Assembly (NCBI GenBank): GCA_963814955.1 | Contig: CAWFEX010000011.1 | Location: 194,289-258,288, forward strand | Direction of reading: 5' to 3' | From: DATCJA01 sp963814955 | GTDB taxonomy: Bacteria; Acidobacteriota; Vicinamibacteria; Vicinamibacterales; UBA2999 | DNA: 64,000 bases | Shown: one piece after another, positions 1-8,855 of the stretch | How positions within the stretch are numbered: the first letter of the stretch is position 1 | How the letters are laid out: every line of letters begins with the position of its first letter | Position numbers and translations under genes: made by a program | Notes under the pieces: model-generated | The model's database searches: none | What the model was told of the DNA's origin: nothing | What the model saw: the letters and a program-made list of their open reading frames with translations, nothing else

Positions 1-1
1 C

Positions 2-733
2 GGCCTCCGCAACTCGTTCTTCGTGGCGGCAGGCTTCTATCTGGCGGCATTCATCATGATCACGGTGCTGTTCAAGGAGCCGCCGCGAGCACCAAAACCG
101 GCCGCCGGCCGTCCCCGGACGGCCTTTGCATCGATTCTGGCGTTCGAAAATTTTCTTCTGGTGATGGTCGTGCTGTTCGGGCTGCAGCTCGTCGATCGAA
201 GCTTTGGGCCGGTGCTGCCTCTGCATCTCGGCGAGCTGGGCTATTCGTCAGAGGATGTGCCGGTTGTCGCAGGGGTCCTCTTTTCGGTGCTCGCCTTCAC
301 CGCGGCACTCGGCAATCAACTCTCGAGCCGGGTGCTCAGGCGTCATTCGCCGCGAGTCGTCATCATCTGGGCTGTGCTGATTGCCGCCGCCGGGCTGGGT
401 GTGTTCACCATGTCCCGGAGCATCTGGGTGCTGGCTCCCTCGCTCGCCGTGGTGGGCCTCTGCATGGGTACATCGATCACGACGGCATTTACCGCCGGAG
501 GCGCCGTCATTCCTCAGGACGTGCACGCGACGGGGTTTGGATTTCTGACGAGCGCATCACTGAGCGGCGTGGCCATCAGTCCAGTGCTGAGCGGTCTCGT
601 GGCCGCGCGGAGCATCCGGGCGGTATTCGTGGTCGCCGTGGCCGTCTTGTTGACGCTCGCCCTCGTCGTAAGGCGGGTCATGGTGGAACGCAACCCGCCA
701 ATCGAAGCGGCGCCGGTCGTCGACCAAAGCTAG
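2..733 (+). CDS. MFS transporter, 5'-truncated
   Basis: This is the C-terminal two thirds of a major facilitator superfamily permease. The reading frame is open from base 2, so the gene starts outside the window and the GTG at 23 is only an internal codon. At least six hydrophobic helices are visible, including a Gly-rich segment near the end (LCMGTSITTAFTAGG) and a final helix followed by a charged cytoplasmic tail. The family exports or imports small solutes with proton coupling. The substrate cannot be read from the sequence. About 200 bases separate it from hflX. Confidence 0.85.
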   Translation, partial: GLRNSFFVAAGFYLAAFIMITVLFKEPPRAPKPAAGRPRTAFASILAFENFLLVMVVLFGLQLVDRSFGPVLPLHLGELGYSSEDVPVVAGVLFSVLAFTAALGNQLSSRVLRRHSPRVVIIWAVLIAAAGLGVFTMSRSIWVLAPSLAVVGLCMGTSITTAFTAGGAVIPQDVHATGFGFLTSASLSGVAISPVLSGLVAARSIRAVFVVAVAVLLTLALVVRRVMVERNPPIEAAPVVDQS

Positions 734-772
734 TGCGTCCCTTCTACGCTCCAGGCTCCGGTTGATGAACCC

Positions 773-910
773 TCATTCTTCGTGTTCCCCCTTATGCTTC
801 CGCCGGCGCCATGGACGCTTCGTCTTGTCCTCGTGCACCCCACCGGTCTGACGGGGGAGTGGGGCGCGAGGTTTGATCGCCTTCTTTCGTTTAGGTCGTC
901 GGGCCGCCAC
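773..910 (-). CDS. small basic conserved-looking protein (45 aa)
   Basis: This is a short open frame on the minus strand between the MFS gene and hflX, starting at a GTG at 910. The product is very basic (Lys/Arg-rich, ending KHKGEHEE) and contains a PLPRQTGGVHEDKTKRPW block. It has the look of a small nucleic-acid- or ribosome-associated protein. I do not recognise a family with certainty. The even, codon-like composition and the position filling the otherwise empty 734-932 gap are the only support. It would be transcribed divergently from hflX. Confidence 0.42.
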   Translation of the reverse strand: MAARRPKRKKAIKPRAPLPRQTGGVHEDKTKRPWRRRKHKGEHEE

Positions 911-932
911 GGTCGTGGTGCTATTGTAGTGA

Positions 933-2219
933 GTGTCCCCATCAAAGCCGGAACGCGCCGCTCTGGTCGGCCTCGTAAGCGGTCCGGGCCGCCGCCTCGA
1001 TTCCGAGCGATCGCTCGCTGAGCTGGCGGGGCTTGCCGACGCGGCCGGCGCCATCGTCGTGCTTCAAGTGATGCAGGAACGACCCAGGCCCGATCCCGCG
1101 ACATTCATCGGGGCGGGCAAGGTGTCGGCTCTGGCGTCCGCCTGCGCCGAGGCAGGCGTGGACGTGGTCGTTTTCGACAACGAGCTGACGCCGGCACAAC
1201 TGCGTCAGCTCGAACAGAAGCTCGACTGCAAGGTGGTTGACCGCACGCAGCTGATTCTCGACATCTTCGCGCGGCGGGCGCGAACCCGCGAAGGCAAATG
1301 GCAGGTGGAACTGGCGCAGCTCAAGTACCTGCTGCCGCGCCTCGTCGGTACCGGCACCGCACTGTCGCGGCTTGGCGGCGGCATCGGTACCCGTGGTCCT
1401 GGTGAGACCAAGCTCGAAACCGACCGCCGCCGCATCCGTACCCGCATCAGGTCGGTTCAGCGGGAAATCGATCACGTCCGGCAGCGGCGCGCTCAGCTCA
1501 GAGAACGGCGGCAGCGACAATCCGTCCCGACGGTCGCCCTGGTCGGCTATACCAACGCCGGAAAGACGACGCTGTTCAACCGCATGACGAACGAACGGGC
1601 GGTTGCGTCAGACGCGCTTTTCGTGACGCTCGATCCCCTTGTCCGCCAGGTACGTCTTCCGGATCGACGCGAGTTGCTCGTATCCGACACGGTCGGTTTC
1701 ATCGATCGCTTGCCACACACGCTCGTTGCGGCGTTTCGGGCGACGCTCGAAGAAGTTGCGGAAGCGGATCTGGCGTTGCACGTCATCGATGCGGCGTCGC
1801 CGGAACGTGACCACCACATCGCCGCGGTACGAAAAGTGCTGGAGGAGGTTGGCGCTGCGGAGGTCCCTTCAATCGACGTGTACAACAAGGCGGACATTCT
1901 CACTGCTGATGAACGGCGGCGCATTACCGACCGCGACCCCGGAGCGGCCCTGATTTCGGCGCGCACGGGCGAAGGTATCGACGAGCTCGTCCAGATGATT
2001 GCTTCCCGGGTTGCGCTCGACACGCGGCGCATTACTATTACCTTCGACAGCGACAAGGCGTTCGACCGCGACCAGATTGCCCGGCTCTACCGTGTGGCGC
2101 GCGTCGTGAGCCACGTCGCCACTAACGGCCGCGTCGTGATCGAGGCCGATGTGCCGCGGCGGTACATTGCGCGGCTGACGGCCCCGCAGCCCCCCGGAGA
2201 GACTGCGAATGCGAGCTGA
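933..2219 (+). CDS. hflX: GTPase HflX
   Basis: HflX is a ribosome-associated Obg-HflX GTPase that splits stalled or hibernating 70S ribosomes. The 428-residue length is normal. The N-terminal HflX domain ends with the family signature GGGIGTRGPGETKLETDRR (about residues 147-165), followed by a short coiled coil. The GTPase domain shows G1 GYTNAGKT, G3 DTVGFIDRLPH and G4 NKAD, then a small C-terminal domain. The GTG start at 933 is chosen because the homologous sequence begins there. The end overlaps the next gene by 11 bases, suggesting co-transcription. The frame is intact. Confidence 0.96.
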   Translation: MSPSKPERAALVGLVSGPGRRLDSERSLAELAGLADAAGAIVVLQVMQERPRPDPATFIGAGKVSALASACAEAGVDVVVFDNELTPAQLRQLEQKLDCKVVDRTQLILDIFARRARTREGKWQVELAQLKYLLPRLVGTGTALSRLGGGIGTRGPGETKLETDRRRIRTRIRSVQREIDHVRQRRAQLRERRQRQSVPTVALVGYTNAGKTTLFNRMTNERAVASDALFVTLDPLVRQVRLPDRRELLVSDTVGFIDRLPHTLVAAFRATLEEVAEADLALHVIDAASPERDHHIAAVRKVLEEVGAAEVPSIDVYNKADILTADERRRITDRDPGAALISARTGEGIDELVQMIASRVALDTRRITITFDSDKAFDRDQIARLYRVARVVSHVATNGRVVIEADVPRRYIARLTAPQPPGETANAS

Positions 2220-3558
2220 ACGGCTTGCCCTCGTTTTGATGATTGCGTTCGTCGCGGCTGGCTGCGCGACGAGGCCGGCGCCGCCCGTCACCACTTCGCC
2301 GGCGTTTCCGGAGTTTGTGTATCCAGTTCCTCCACGTGGTATCGGCACCGTGGATGATGCCGCTCGTCTCGACCGGGGGTGGCGGTTCCTGCAGGCGAAC
2401 GACCTGCCGAATGCGGATCTCGAATTCAGCGCCGCTCTGAAACGAACGCCGGCACTCTATCCGGCGCGCGCAGGGAGCGCCTACGTTTCCCTGGCCGGAC
2501 AAAAGCTCGATGCGGCACTCAGCGGGTTCGATGCCGTCCTGAAGACGGCACCGACGTATGTGCCCGCGCTGATCGGCCGCGGTCAAACTCTTCTGGCCCT
2601 GAATCGAGACACCGCGGCGCTCGTGGCGTTCGAGGCGGCGCTCGCAGCCGACCCGTCGCTGACGGAGGTACGCCGAAGGGTCGACGTGCTGCGGTTTCGA
2701 AGTCTGCAGGAGTTGATTGAAACCGCGCGGACCGCGACAGCGGCCGGGCGACTGGACGAAGCGGCCGCGGCGTATGAGCGCGCGCTGTCGGCGTCGCCGG
2801 ATACCGCGTTTCTGTACCGTGACCTTGGCCTCGTCACACTGCGGCAGGGGAACATCGACTCCGCACTGAATCGATTCCGGCGAGCGGTCCAGCTCGATCC
2901 TTCCGATACCGCCTCTTTCATACAAATCGGCCAGCTGCTCGAGCGGCGGGAAGACTTCGCCGGCGCCGAAGCTGCGTACCGGCAGGCGGCAAACAACGAT
3001 CCGAGTGCGGAACTGAGCGCGAAGCTCGCGGCGCTTGCGGAGCGGTCGCGCGACGCAAACCTTCCGGCTGAGTTCCGGGCGATTGCGGCGGCGCAGCAGA
3101 TTGCGCGGGGCGATTTGGCGGCGCTCATCGGCGTGCGCCTCGAAGACGTCCTGCGGCTCACTCCGGCGAAGGAAGTGGTTGTCACTGACATCGCCGGACA
3201 TTGGGCCGCGTCGTGGATTACCGCCGTTGCGCGTGCGGGCGTGATCGAGCCGTTCGCCAACCACACGTTCCAGCCGGGGAGCCCGGTGACCCGGGCCGAG
3301 CTGGCGGGCGCGGTCAGCCGTGTCCTGACGCTTGCGGCGGCGAACCGGCCGGACTTGCGGCCTCATCTCACCGCACGACCCGCAATCGCCGACATGTCAG
3401 CCGGCCACCTCAGTTACCCGGCCGCGTCGATCGCGGTGTCATCGGGCGTGATGCCTCTCGCGCAGGGCGCTCGTTTCGAAGTGGCACGCCCGGTCTCGGG
3501 CGCCGAAGCCACCAGCGCCATACTTCGCCTGCGCGATCTCACCAGCGCCCAGCGCTGA
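2209..3558 (+). CDS. TPR-repeat lipoprotein with SLH-like domain
   Basis: The product is a 449-residue exported protein. It has a type II signal peptide with lipobox VAAGC (Cys at about residue 20). Several tetratricopeptide repeats follow (for example ALYPARAGSAYVSLAGQ and TAFLYRDLGLVTLRQGN), and the C-terminal region resembles an S-layer homology module (DIAGHWAASWITAVARAGVI then TRAELAGAVSRVL). TPRs mediate protein contacts and SLH modules bind cell-wall polymers, so a periplasmic scaffolding role is inferred. It overlaps hflX by 11 bases and lies 6 bases before pgsA, so the three probably form one transcription unit. Confidence 0.85.
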   Translation: MRAERLALVLMIAFVAAGCATRPAPPVTTSPAFPEFVYPVPPRGIGTVDDAARLDRGWRFLQANDLPNADLEFSAALKRTPALYPARAGSAYVSLAGQKLDAALSGFDAVLKTAPTYVPALIGRGQTLLALNRDTAALVAFEAALAADPSLTEVRRRVDVLRFRSLQELIETARTATAAGRLDEAAAAYERALSASPDTAFLYRDLGLVTLRQGNIDSALNRFRRAVQLDPSDTASFIQIGQLLERREDFAGAEAAYRQAANNDPSAELSAKLAALAERSRDANLPAEFRAIAAAQQIARGDLAALIGVRLEDVLRLTPAKEVVVTDIAGHWAASWITAVARAGVIEPFANHTFQPGSPVTRAELAGAVSRVLTLAAANRPDLRPHLTARPAIADMSAGHLSYPAASIAVSSGVMPLAQGARFEVARPVSGAEATSAILRLRDLTSAQR

Positions 3559-3564
3559 CCCGCC

Positions 3565-4143
3565 GTGGGCATTCTCACCGTCGCCAACCAGCTGACGATT
3601 CTGCGGATCATGCTGGTTCCGGCGTTCGTCCTGCTGGTCGTGTACGGCTATCTCGGGTGGTCGCTGGTCGCGTTTCTCGTGGCTGGCATCACCGACGGGC
3701 TGGACGGACTCATCGCAAGACGGGCCGGCCAGCGGACGAGTCTGGGCGCATGGCTGGATCCAATGGCCGACAAGCTCCTGCTCGTCACGACATTCATTGT
3801 CCTGACGCTGCCTGGCATCCCGTTGACGAACCATCTGCCGCTCTGGCTGACGATCGTTGTGATCAGCCGCGATATCGTGATCGTGGCCGTCGTCGCGATT
3901 ATCAGTTTTGCTATCGGCCCGCGCACGTTCCAGCCGTCGGTGTGGGGCAAGCTGGCAACGGCCACCTACATCGTCACGAGCGTCGTCGTGATGTATTACA
4001 ACTTTCGCCAGGAGGACGCGGTCATCGTCGACGTGTTCATCTGGACGTCACTCATCGTGACACTGGTGTCCGCGGCCGACTACTTCCTGAAGCTGCGCCG
4101 TCTCATCAACGAAACGCAGGAGCCCACGATTTCGCAGGCATGA
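3565..4143 (+). CDS. pgsA: CDP-alcohol phosphatidyltransferase (phosphatidylglycerophosphate synthase type)
   Basis: This enzyme transfers a phosphatidyl group from CDP-diacylglycerol to glycerol-3-phosphate, the committed step to phosphatidylglycerol. The CDP-alcohol phosphotransferase signature D-G-x2-A-R-x8-G-x3-D-x3-D is complete (DGLIARRAGQRTSLGAWLD then PMAD), at about residues 48-70. The protein has about five membrane segments and 192 residues, the usual PgsA size. It starts with GTG six bases after the upstream gene. A related alcohol acceptor cannot be fully excluded, but PgsA is the best fit. Confidence 0.88.
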   Translation: MGILTVANQLTILRIMLVPAFVLLVVYGYLGWSLVAFLVAGITDGLDGLIARRAGQRTSLGAWLDPMADKLLLVTTFIVLTLPGIPLTNHLPLWLTIVVISRDIVIVAVVAIISFAIGPRTFQPSVWGKLATATYIVTSVVVMYYNFRQEDAVIVDVFIWTSLIVTLVSAADYFLKLRRLINETQEPTISQA

Positions 4144-4181
4144 ACCGGCCCGGAAGGCAAACCGCCGCGGATCGGGGCGGG

Positions 4182-5114
4182 TTAGGTCGCGAGTTTGCTC
4201 TTGAAGTAGTCGACCGTTTTGACGAGACCGTCTTCGAGTCCCACTTTCGGTTCCCATCCAAGCAGAGTTCGCGCCCGCGTGATATCCGGCCTTCGCTGTT
4301 TCGGGTCGTCCACCGGCAGAGGCCGATACACGACCTTGCTCGATGAACCCAGCAATCCGATGATGACCCGCGCGATCTGCTCGATGGTGACTTCGTGCGG
4401 GTTGCCGATGTTGACGGGATCGTTGGTGTCGGCGTCCATCAATCGGAGCACGCCGTCAACCAGATCGCTGACATAGCAGAAGCTCCGGGTCTGAGTACCA
4501 TCGCCGAACACCGTGACGTCCTCACCCCGAAGGGCCTGCGACATGAACGCAGGAACCGCCCGGCCATCGCGCAGCCGCATCCGGGGGCCATAGGTATTGA
4601 AGATGCGAACGATTCTCGTGTCGAGACCGTGGTAGCGATGATAGGCGAACGTAATCGCCTCGGCGAACCGCTTTGCCTCGTCGTAGACGCCACGCGGGCC
4701 GATTGGATTGACGTGGCCCCAGTACGCTTCGGTTTGTGGATGTTCGAGCGGGTCCCCGTACACCTCTGACGTCGACGCCAGCACGAAGCGCGCGCGCTTG
4801 GCCAGGGCCAGACCGAGCGCATTGTGGGTGCCGAGGGAACCTACTTTCAGGGTCTGAATCGGTAGCTCGAGATAGTCGATCGGGCTCGCCGGGCTTGCCC
4901 AATGGAGAATGACGTCCACCGGTCCGTCGATGTCGATGTACCGGGTCACGTCATGTCGAATGAACTCGAACGCGCGGCCGCGCAGGTGATGAAGGTTGCC
5001 GAGATCGCCCGTCAGCAGGTTATCCACGCCGACGACCGTGTGACCGCGATCGAGCAGCGCTTCGCAGAGATGCGATCCCAGGAATCCGGCGGCGCCGGTG
5101 ACGACGGCTCTCAA
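4182..5114 (-). CDS. UDP-glucuronate decarboxylase (UDP-xylose synthase), extended SDR
   Basis: This is an NAD-dependent epimerase/dehydratase-type enzyme of about 310 residues. It is expected to decarboxylate UDP-glucuronate to UDP-xylose. Visible features are the Rossmann motif GAAGFLGSHL, the substrate loop STSEVYGDP, the catalytic YDEAK (Tyr-x3-Lys) and RIFNTYGPRM, all typical of the UXS group. The likely start is the TTG at 5114, which overlaps the TGA of the upstream phosphoglycosyltransferase (ATTGA junction). The two genes appear as one 790-codon frame only because of a one-base shift upstream. Its substrate would come from ugd in the divergent operon. Confidence 0.88.
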   Translation of the reverse strand: MRAVVTGAAGFLGSHLCEALLDRGHTVVGVDNLLTGDLGNLHHLRGRAFEFIRHDVTRYIDIDGPVDVILHWASPASPIDYLELPIQTLKVGSLGTHNALGLALAKRARFVLASTSEVYGDPLEHPQTEAYWGHVNPIGPRGVYDEAKRFAEAITFAYHRYHGLDTRIVRIFNTYGPRMRLRDGRAVPAFMSQALRGEDVTVFGDGTQTRSFCYVSDLVDGVLRLMDADTNDPVNIGNPHEVTIEQIARVIIGLLGSSSKVVYRPLPVDDPKQRRPDITRARTLLGWEPKVGLEDGLVKTVDYFKSKLAT

Positions 5115-6554
5115 TATGCGATTCCGCGCTGGAACAGGCCGCGAAAAAGCGTGAGCCACATGATCTTCAGATCGAGGGTCACCGACCAGTTCTCGATGTA
5201 ATACAGGTCTGTACTCGATTCGCTTTTCCAGCGAGGTATTGCCGCGCCAGCCGTTCACCTGCGCCCAGCCGGTGATACCAGCCTTCACCTTGTGGCGCAG
5301 CATGTACTGCGGAATGCGGTGCTTGAACTGCTCGACGAAGTAGGGACGTTCCGGCCGTGGCCCGACAATCGACATGTCGCCTGTGAGGACGTTCCAGAAC
5401 TGCGGTAGTTCGTCGAGGTCGAAGCGCCGGAGCCACCGTCCGATCCGTGTGGCGCGCGGGTCGTCATCGCGAGCCCATACTGGGCCCGTGTCGTTTTCGG
5501 CTCCTTCGGGCATCGATCGAAACTTGTAAACATTGAACGCTTTACCGTCGAGACCCATGCGCTCCTGGCGATAGAAGATCGGACCCTCGGACGTGAGTCG
5601 GACGAGCGCCGCAATAATCGCCAGCGGAAGCGACAGAAGCAGGAGCGCCACGGCGGATACGGCGACGTCGATGGCCCGCTTCACCCACGTATTGAAGCCC
5701 TGCAGCGGAACGTCGTTGATGTTGATGATCGGCAGACCGTCGAGATCCTCGAGACGTGCCCGCAGCGCGATGAACTGCAGAAGGTCTGGCACGACCTTCA
5801 CGTCGATGAATTCGCGGCTGGTGATTTCAATCAGATCCAGGAGCTTCGAATGTTCCTCGAGCGCCAGAGCCACGTACAAATGATCGACACGCTCTCTCTG
5901 CGCGATCTCGCCGACCTCACTCAGCGTGCCGAGCAGCGGCAGGCCGCGATACCCGAGATGGTCGCCGCCTGCCCGGTCGTCGACGAACCCGACTACCTGA
6001 TAGCCCAGCTCACGATGCTGCAGGATACGGTCCGCAACCATCCGGCCGAGGTCGCCCGCTCCGGCAATCAGGATGCGCTTGAGGCCGATGCCGGCCCGCC
6101 ACCGCCGCTCGAGGAGCTCACGCACGGCCTCACGGGAGCTGTATGTGAACAGAACGTTGAGGCCCAGGAAGAGAGCCCACACAATCTGCGACACTTCGTA
6201 TGCGCCGCTGGCCTTGGCTTCCTCAGACGCGTAGTAGACCTGCACGTACAACGTCGAGATGACGCCTAGAACCACGGCAAGGATGCTTCCAATCAGGACG
6301 GCGAAGAAGTCGTCTACGCGCGAACGCCCACGACGCAGGCGATACACACCCTGAAGCTGGAAAGCCAACGGCGTGAGCACGACGATGAACGGCAGCACGT
6401 TGACGTACTGCTCGAACGGCGGATATCCGTGCGTGACCGGCACGAGACCGCTTTCGAACCGAATCCCGAATGCCAGAATGAACGCCCACGTGGCCAGAAC
6501 CGCGTCCGAGACGACGTAGCAGGCGACGAGGAGGCGGTTGTAGCGTCTTACCAT
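5111..6554 (-). CDS. undecaprenyl-phosphate sugar phosphotransferase (WcaJ/PssY-type), frameshifted near its end
   Basis: This polyprenyl-phosphate glycosylphosphotransferase starts exopolysaccharide repeat assembly by moving a hexose-1-phosphate onto undecaprenyl phosphate. Four N-terminal membrane helices precede a CoA-binding-like Rossmann region (ILIAGAGDLGRMVADRIL), a further helix and the C-terminal catalytic domain (KFRSMPEGAEN, RIGRWLRRFDLDELPQFWNV, GPRPERPYF, HKVKAGITGWAQVNGWRGNT). After RIEY an extra base near 5211 throws the frame. Removing it restores DLYYIENWSVTLDLKIMWLT and a normal end at the TGA at 5111-5113. The start overlaps the upstream GT gene by 7 bases. Confidence 0.9.
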
Positions 6555-7660
6555 CGCGTTCCAACAGGCGAGGCCGTGGTCTCCTCGATCACTTCGCGCA
6601 TCCGGCGCACGTGGCGCTCACGCGTGAAGCGCTGCGCCGATGCCGCGATTGTCGCGGGGTCGAAGCGACAGCCGGCAACGCGATTGAGTGCCACCGCGAG
6701 CGCCGCCGCATCGGGCTCATCGAACAACACGCCATTCTCGCCGTCGATCACCGTCTCGGTGGCGCCTCCGCGGCCGAGCGCGACGACGGGACGGCCGCAC
6801 GCATGTGCTTCGACAGGCACGATTCCAAAGTCTTCCTCTCCGGGCAGTATGACAGCGAGCGCCTTTCGATATTCATCGCGGACTTCCTGATCGCTCAACC
6901 GTCCAAGAAACTCCACGTTCTGTCCTGCCCGGGCTTCCAGCCTCCGCCGATCCGGGCCGTCACCGACGATGCGCAGTGCCGCCCCCACCTTCTCACAGGC
7001 ATCCATGGCCAGCTCGATTCGCTTGTACGGAACGAGAGCGGACACGATCAGAAAGTGCGTGCCCGGAGTGATGTCGGTGGGATGAAAAAAGACCGTGTCA
7101 ACCGGTGGATACACGATCGTTGTCTCGCGATTATAGTATCGGCGGATCCGTGCTGCAACGTGCGCCGAGTTGGCGACGAACCGATGCACGCGTGCGGTCG
7201 TGGCCACATCCCATCGCGCCAGCCTGGCCAGCAGGGGCCGGTACACCCATCGATTCGCGAAGCGTCCCACGCGCGCAGGTCCGAAATACGCATCGAATTG
7301 ATCCCATGCGTACCTCATCGGGGAGTGGCAGTAGCACAGGTGCCGCGCCCGGCCGGGAGGCACAACCGCCTTCGCCGCGCAGTGACTCGAGCTGATCACG
7401 AGCTCGTACCGATCCAGATCGAACTGCTCGATGGCGAAAGGAAAGAGCGGAAGGTACTTCCGATAACTCGTCGCCGCGAGGGGCAGGCGCTGCACGAAGG
7501 ACGTCGCAATACGATGTCGCTCGATTGTCGGCGACACGGAGCCGCGGACGTAACACAAGGTAAAGATATCGGCGTCCGGATGCAGCTCGCACAAAGCCTC
7601 GAGCACGCGTTCGCCGCCGCGCATGCCGGTGAGCCAGTCGTGAATCAGCGCCGTTCTCAG
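6548..7660 (-). CDS. GT4-family glycosyltransferase
   Basis: This is a retaining GT-B glycosyltransferase. The N-terminal half contains LIHDWLTGMRGGERVLEAL and SSSHCAAKAV, and the C-terminal donor-binding half has FLGRLSDQEV and the E-x7-E-type motif PGEEDFGIVPVEAHACGRPV. The frame stays open to 7900, but the conserved sequence begins at LRTALIHDWL. The real start is therefore near 7660, a CTG overlapping the TGA of the preceding gene, giving about 370 residues. It belongs to the minus-strand exopolysaccharide operon with tight overlaps on both sides. The sugar transferred is unknown. Confidence 0.88.
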   Translation of the reverse strand: MRTALIHDWLTGMRGGERVLEALCELHPDADIFTLCYVRGSVSPTIERHRIATSFVQRLPLAATSYRKYLPLFPFAIEQFDLDRYELVISSSHCAAKAVVPPGRARHLCYCHSPMRYAWDQFDAYFGPARVGRFANRWVYRPLLARLARWDVATTARVHRFVANSAHVAARIRRYYNRETTIVYPPVDTVFFHPTDITPGTHFLIVSALVPYKRIELAMDACEKVGAALRIVGDGPDRRRLEARAGQNVEFLGRLSDQEVRDEYRKALAVILPGEEDFGIVPVEAHACGRPVVALGRGGATETVIDGENGVLFDEPDAAALAVALNRVAGCRFDPATIAASAQRFTRERHVRRMREVIEETTASPVGTRW

Positions 7661-8772
7661 TGGCTGCCTCCGACTTCCTGATAGAGCTCCCGCGTTCGGG
7701 CCACCGAGCGTTCCCAGGAGAACTCGCGTGCGCGGGCAATTCCCTTTGCGCGAAGCTCTGCGCTCAGCGCGGCATCGGTCAGAACCCGGTGCATGCCTTC
7801 GGCGATCGATTCCACCTCGTAGGGATCGACGAGTACGGCGGCATCGCCGGTCACTTCCGGCAGCGACGATACGTTCGACGTCACCACCGGGGTGCCGCAC
7901 GCCATCGCCTCCAGGGGCGGCAGACCGAAGCCTTCGTAGAGAGACGGAAACACGAACACCTCGGCGAGCCGGTACAACACGGAGAGTGTTTCATCCGGCT
8001 GGTAGCCGAGGAAGCGGACGTGCTTGTGGAGCTTGTGCGTGTGGACGGCGCGCCTCAACGCCGGCAGCTTCGAGATCTCGTCGCCGATGATGAGCAGCTT
8101 CAGCTCCTCGAAGCCGCGATGCCGCAGCATGTCGTATGCCTCGATCAGCCGGACGAGGTTTTTGTGAGGCTTGATATTGCCGACATACAGCACGAAGCCT
8201 TGCGTGAGCTGGTACCGCTCGCGCACGCGTGCCACGTCCTCCTCCGACGGCGCGGCACGAAACCGCTCGTCGATGGCGTTGTAGACGACCACGATCTTCT
8301 CCGGCCGGACGTTGAAAAAATGAATGATGTCGCGTTTGGAAGCCTCCGAGACGGTGAGAATGCGGTGCGACCGTCGGACCGCCATCCACATCGACGCCTT
8401 GGCATACGCGTACGCCGCGCGGCTCGGCAGGTATTGCGGGAACATCAGGTGAATGCAGTCGTGAATGGTGACAACCGAGCGGCACCGTGTCGCCGGCGGC
8501 AGCACATAGTGCGGCGCATGAAACACGTCGGGGCGCTCGCGGTGGAGGACCCACGGCACGTGAATCTGCTCCCGGAGCGAATAGTTTGGCGACGGCTCGA
8601 GCACAGTGCGGAAGTTCGGCCCCAGTTGACTGCCGACGGACAAATCCGATGCCTGGCAGAGAAGGACGTACTCGCTCTCGCGATCGATGCGGGCCAGATG
8701 CCGCAGGAGATTGCGTGTGTACGTCCCGATGCCGAAATCGTGAAGCTTCCGCGCGTCGATGGCGACCCGCAT
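7657..8772 (-). CDS. GT4-family glycosyltransferase
   Basis: This is a GT-B fold glycosyltransferase of 371 residues if started at the ATG at 8772 (MRVAIDARKLHDFGIGTYTR). An upstream ATG at 8844 would add 24 residues encoded by a low-complexity spacer repeat, so it is not preferred. Visible motifs are a Gly-rich N-terminal loop, LYVGNIKPHKNLVRLIEAY, and the donor-site block PSLYEGFGLPPLEAMACGTPV typical of GT4 enzymes. It overlaps the next gene. It presumably adds a hexose or mannose-type residue to the lipid-linked oligosaccharide. Exact specificity cannot be read. Confidence 0.9.
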   Translation of the reverse strand: MRVAIDARKLHDFGIGTYTRNLLRHLARIDRESEYVLLCQASDLSVGSQLGPNFRTVLEPSPNYSLREQIHVPWVLHRERPDVFHAPHYVLPPATRCRSVVTIHDCIHLMFPQYLPSRAAYAYAKASMWMAVRRSHRILTVSEASKRDIIHFFNVRPEKIVVVYNAIDERFRAAPSEEDVARVRERYQLTQGFVLYVGNIKPHKNLVRLIEAYDMLRHRGFEELKLLIIGDEISKLPALRRAVHTHKLHKHVRFLGYQPDETLSVLYRLAEVFVFPSLYEGFGLPPLEAMACGTPVVTSNVSSLPEVTGDAAVLVDPYEVESIAEGMHRVLTDAALSAELRAKGIARAREFSWERSVARTRELYQEVGGSH

Positions 8773-8789
8773 CTCTAGTGGACCGGGCG

Positions 8790-8835
8790 GCGTTGTGACT
8801 TGTGCCTTGTGACCTGTGCTTTGTGACTTGGCATG
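8790..8835. repeat. low-complexity spacer repeat (TTGTGACYTGTGC words)
   Basis: The gap between two glycosyltransferase genes is filled by imperfect direct repeats of the words CTTGTGACCTGTG and TTTGTGACTTGG. It resembles the spacer repeats near 9.7 kb and 50.9 kb. It is probably non-coding, although the upstream frame reads through it. Confidence 0.6.
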
Positions 8836-8855
8836 CGTAGCCATTATATTGGCCG

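Noticed and set aside
1547..2056. Long minus-strand frames opposite hflX, the TPR gene and others
   Set aside because: They are high-GC antisense shadows with Arg/Ser/Ala-rich composition and no domains.
4182..6554. A genuine bifunctional phosphoglycosyltransferase-epimerase fusion
   Set aside because: The junction residues are the out-of-frame translation of a conserved family tail; removing one base restores two normal genes with a stop/start overlap.
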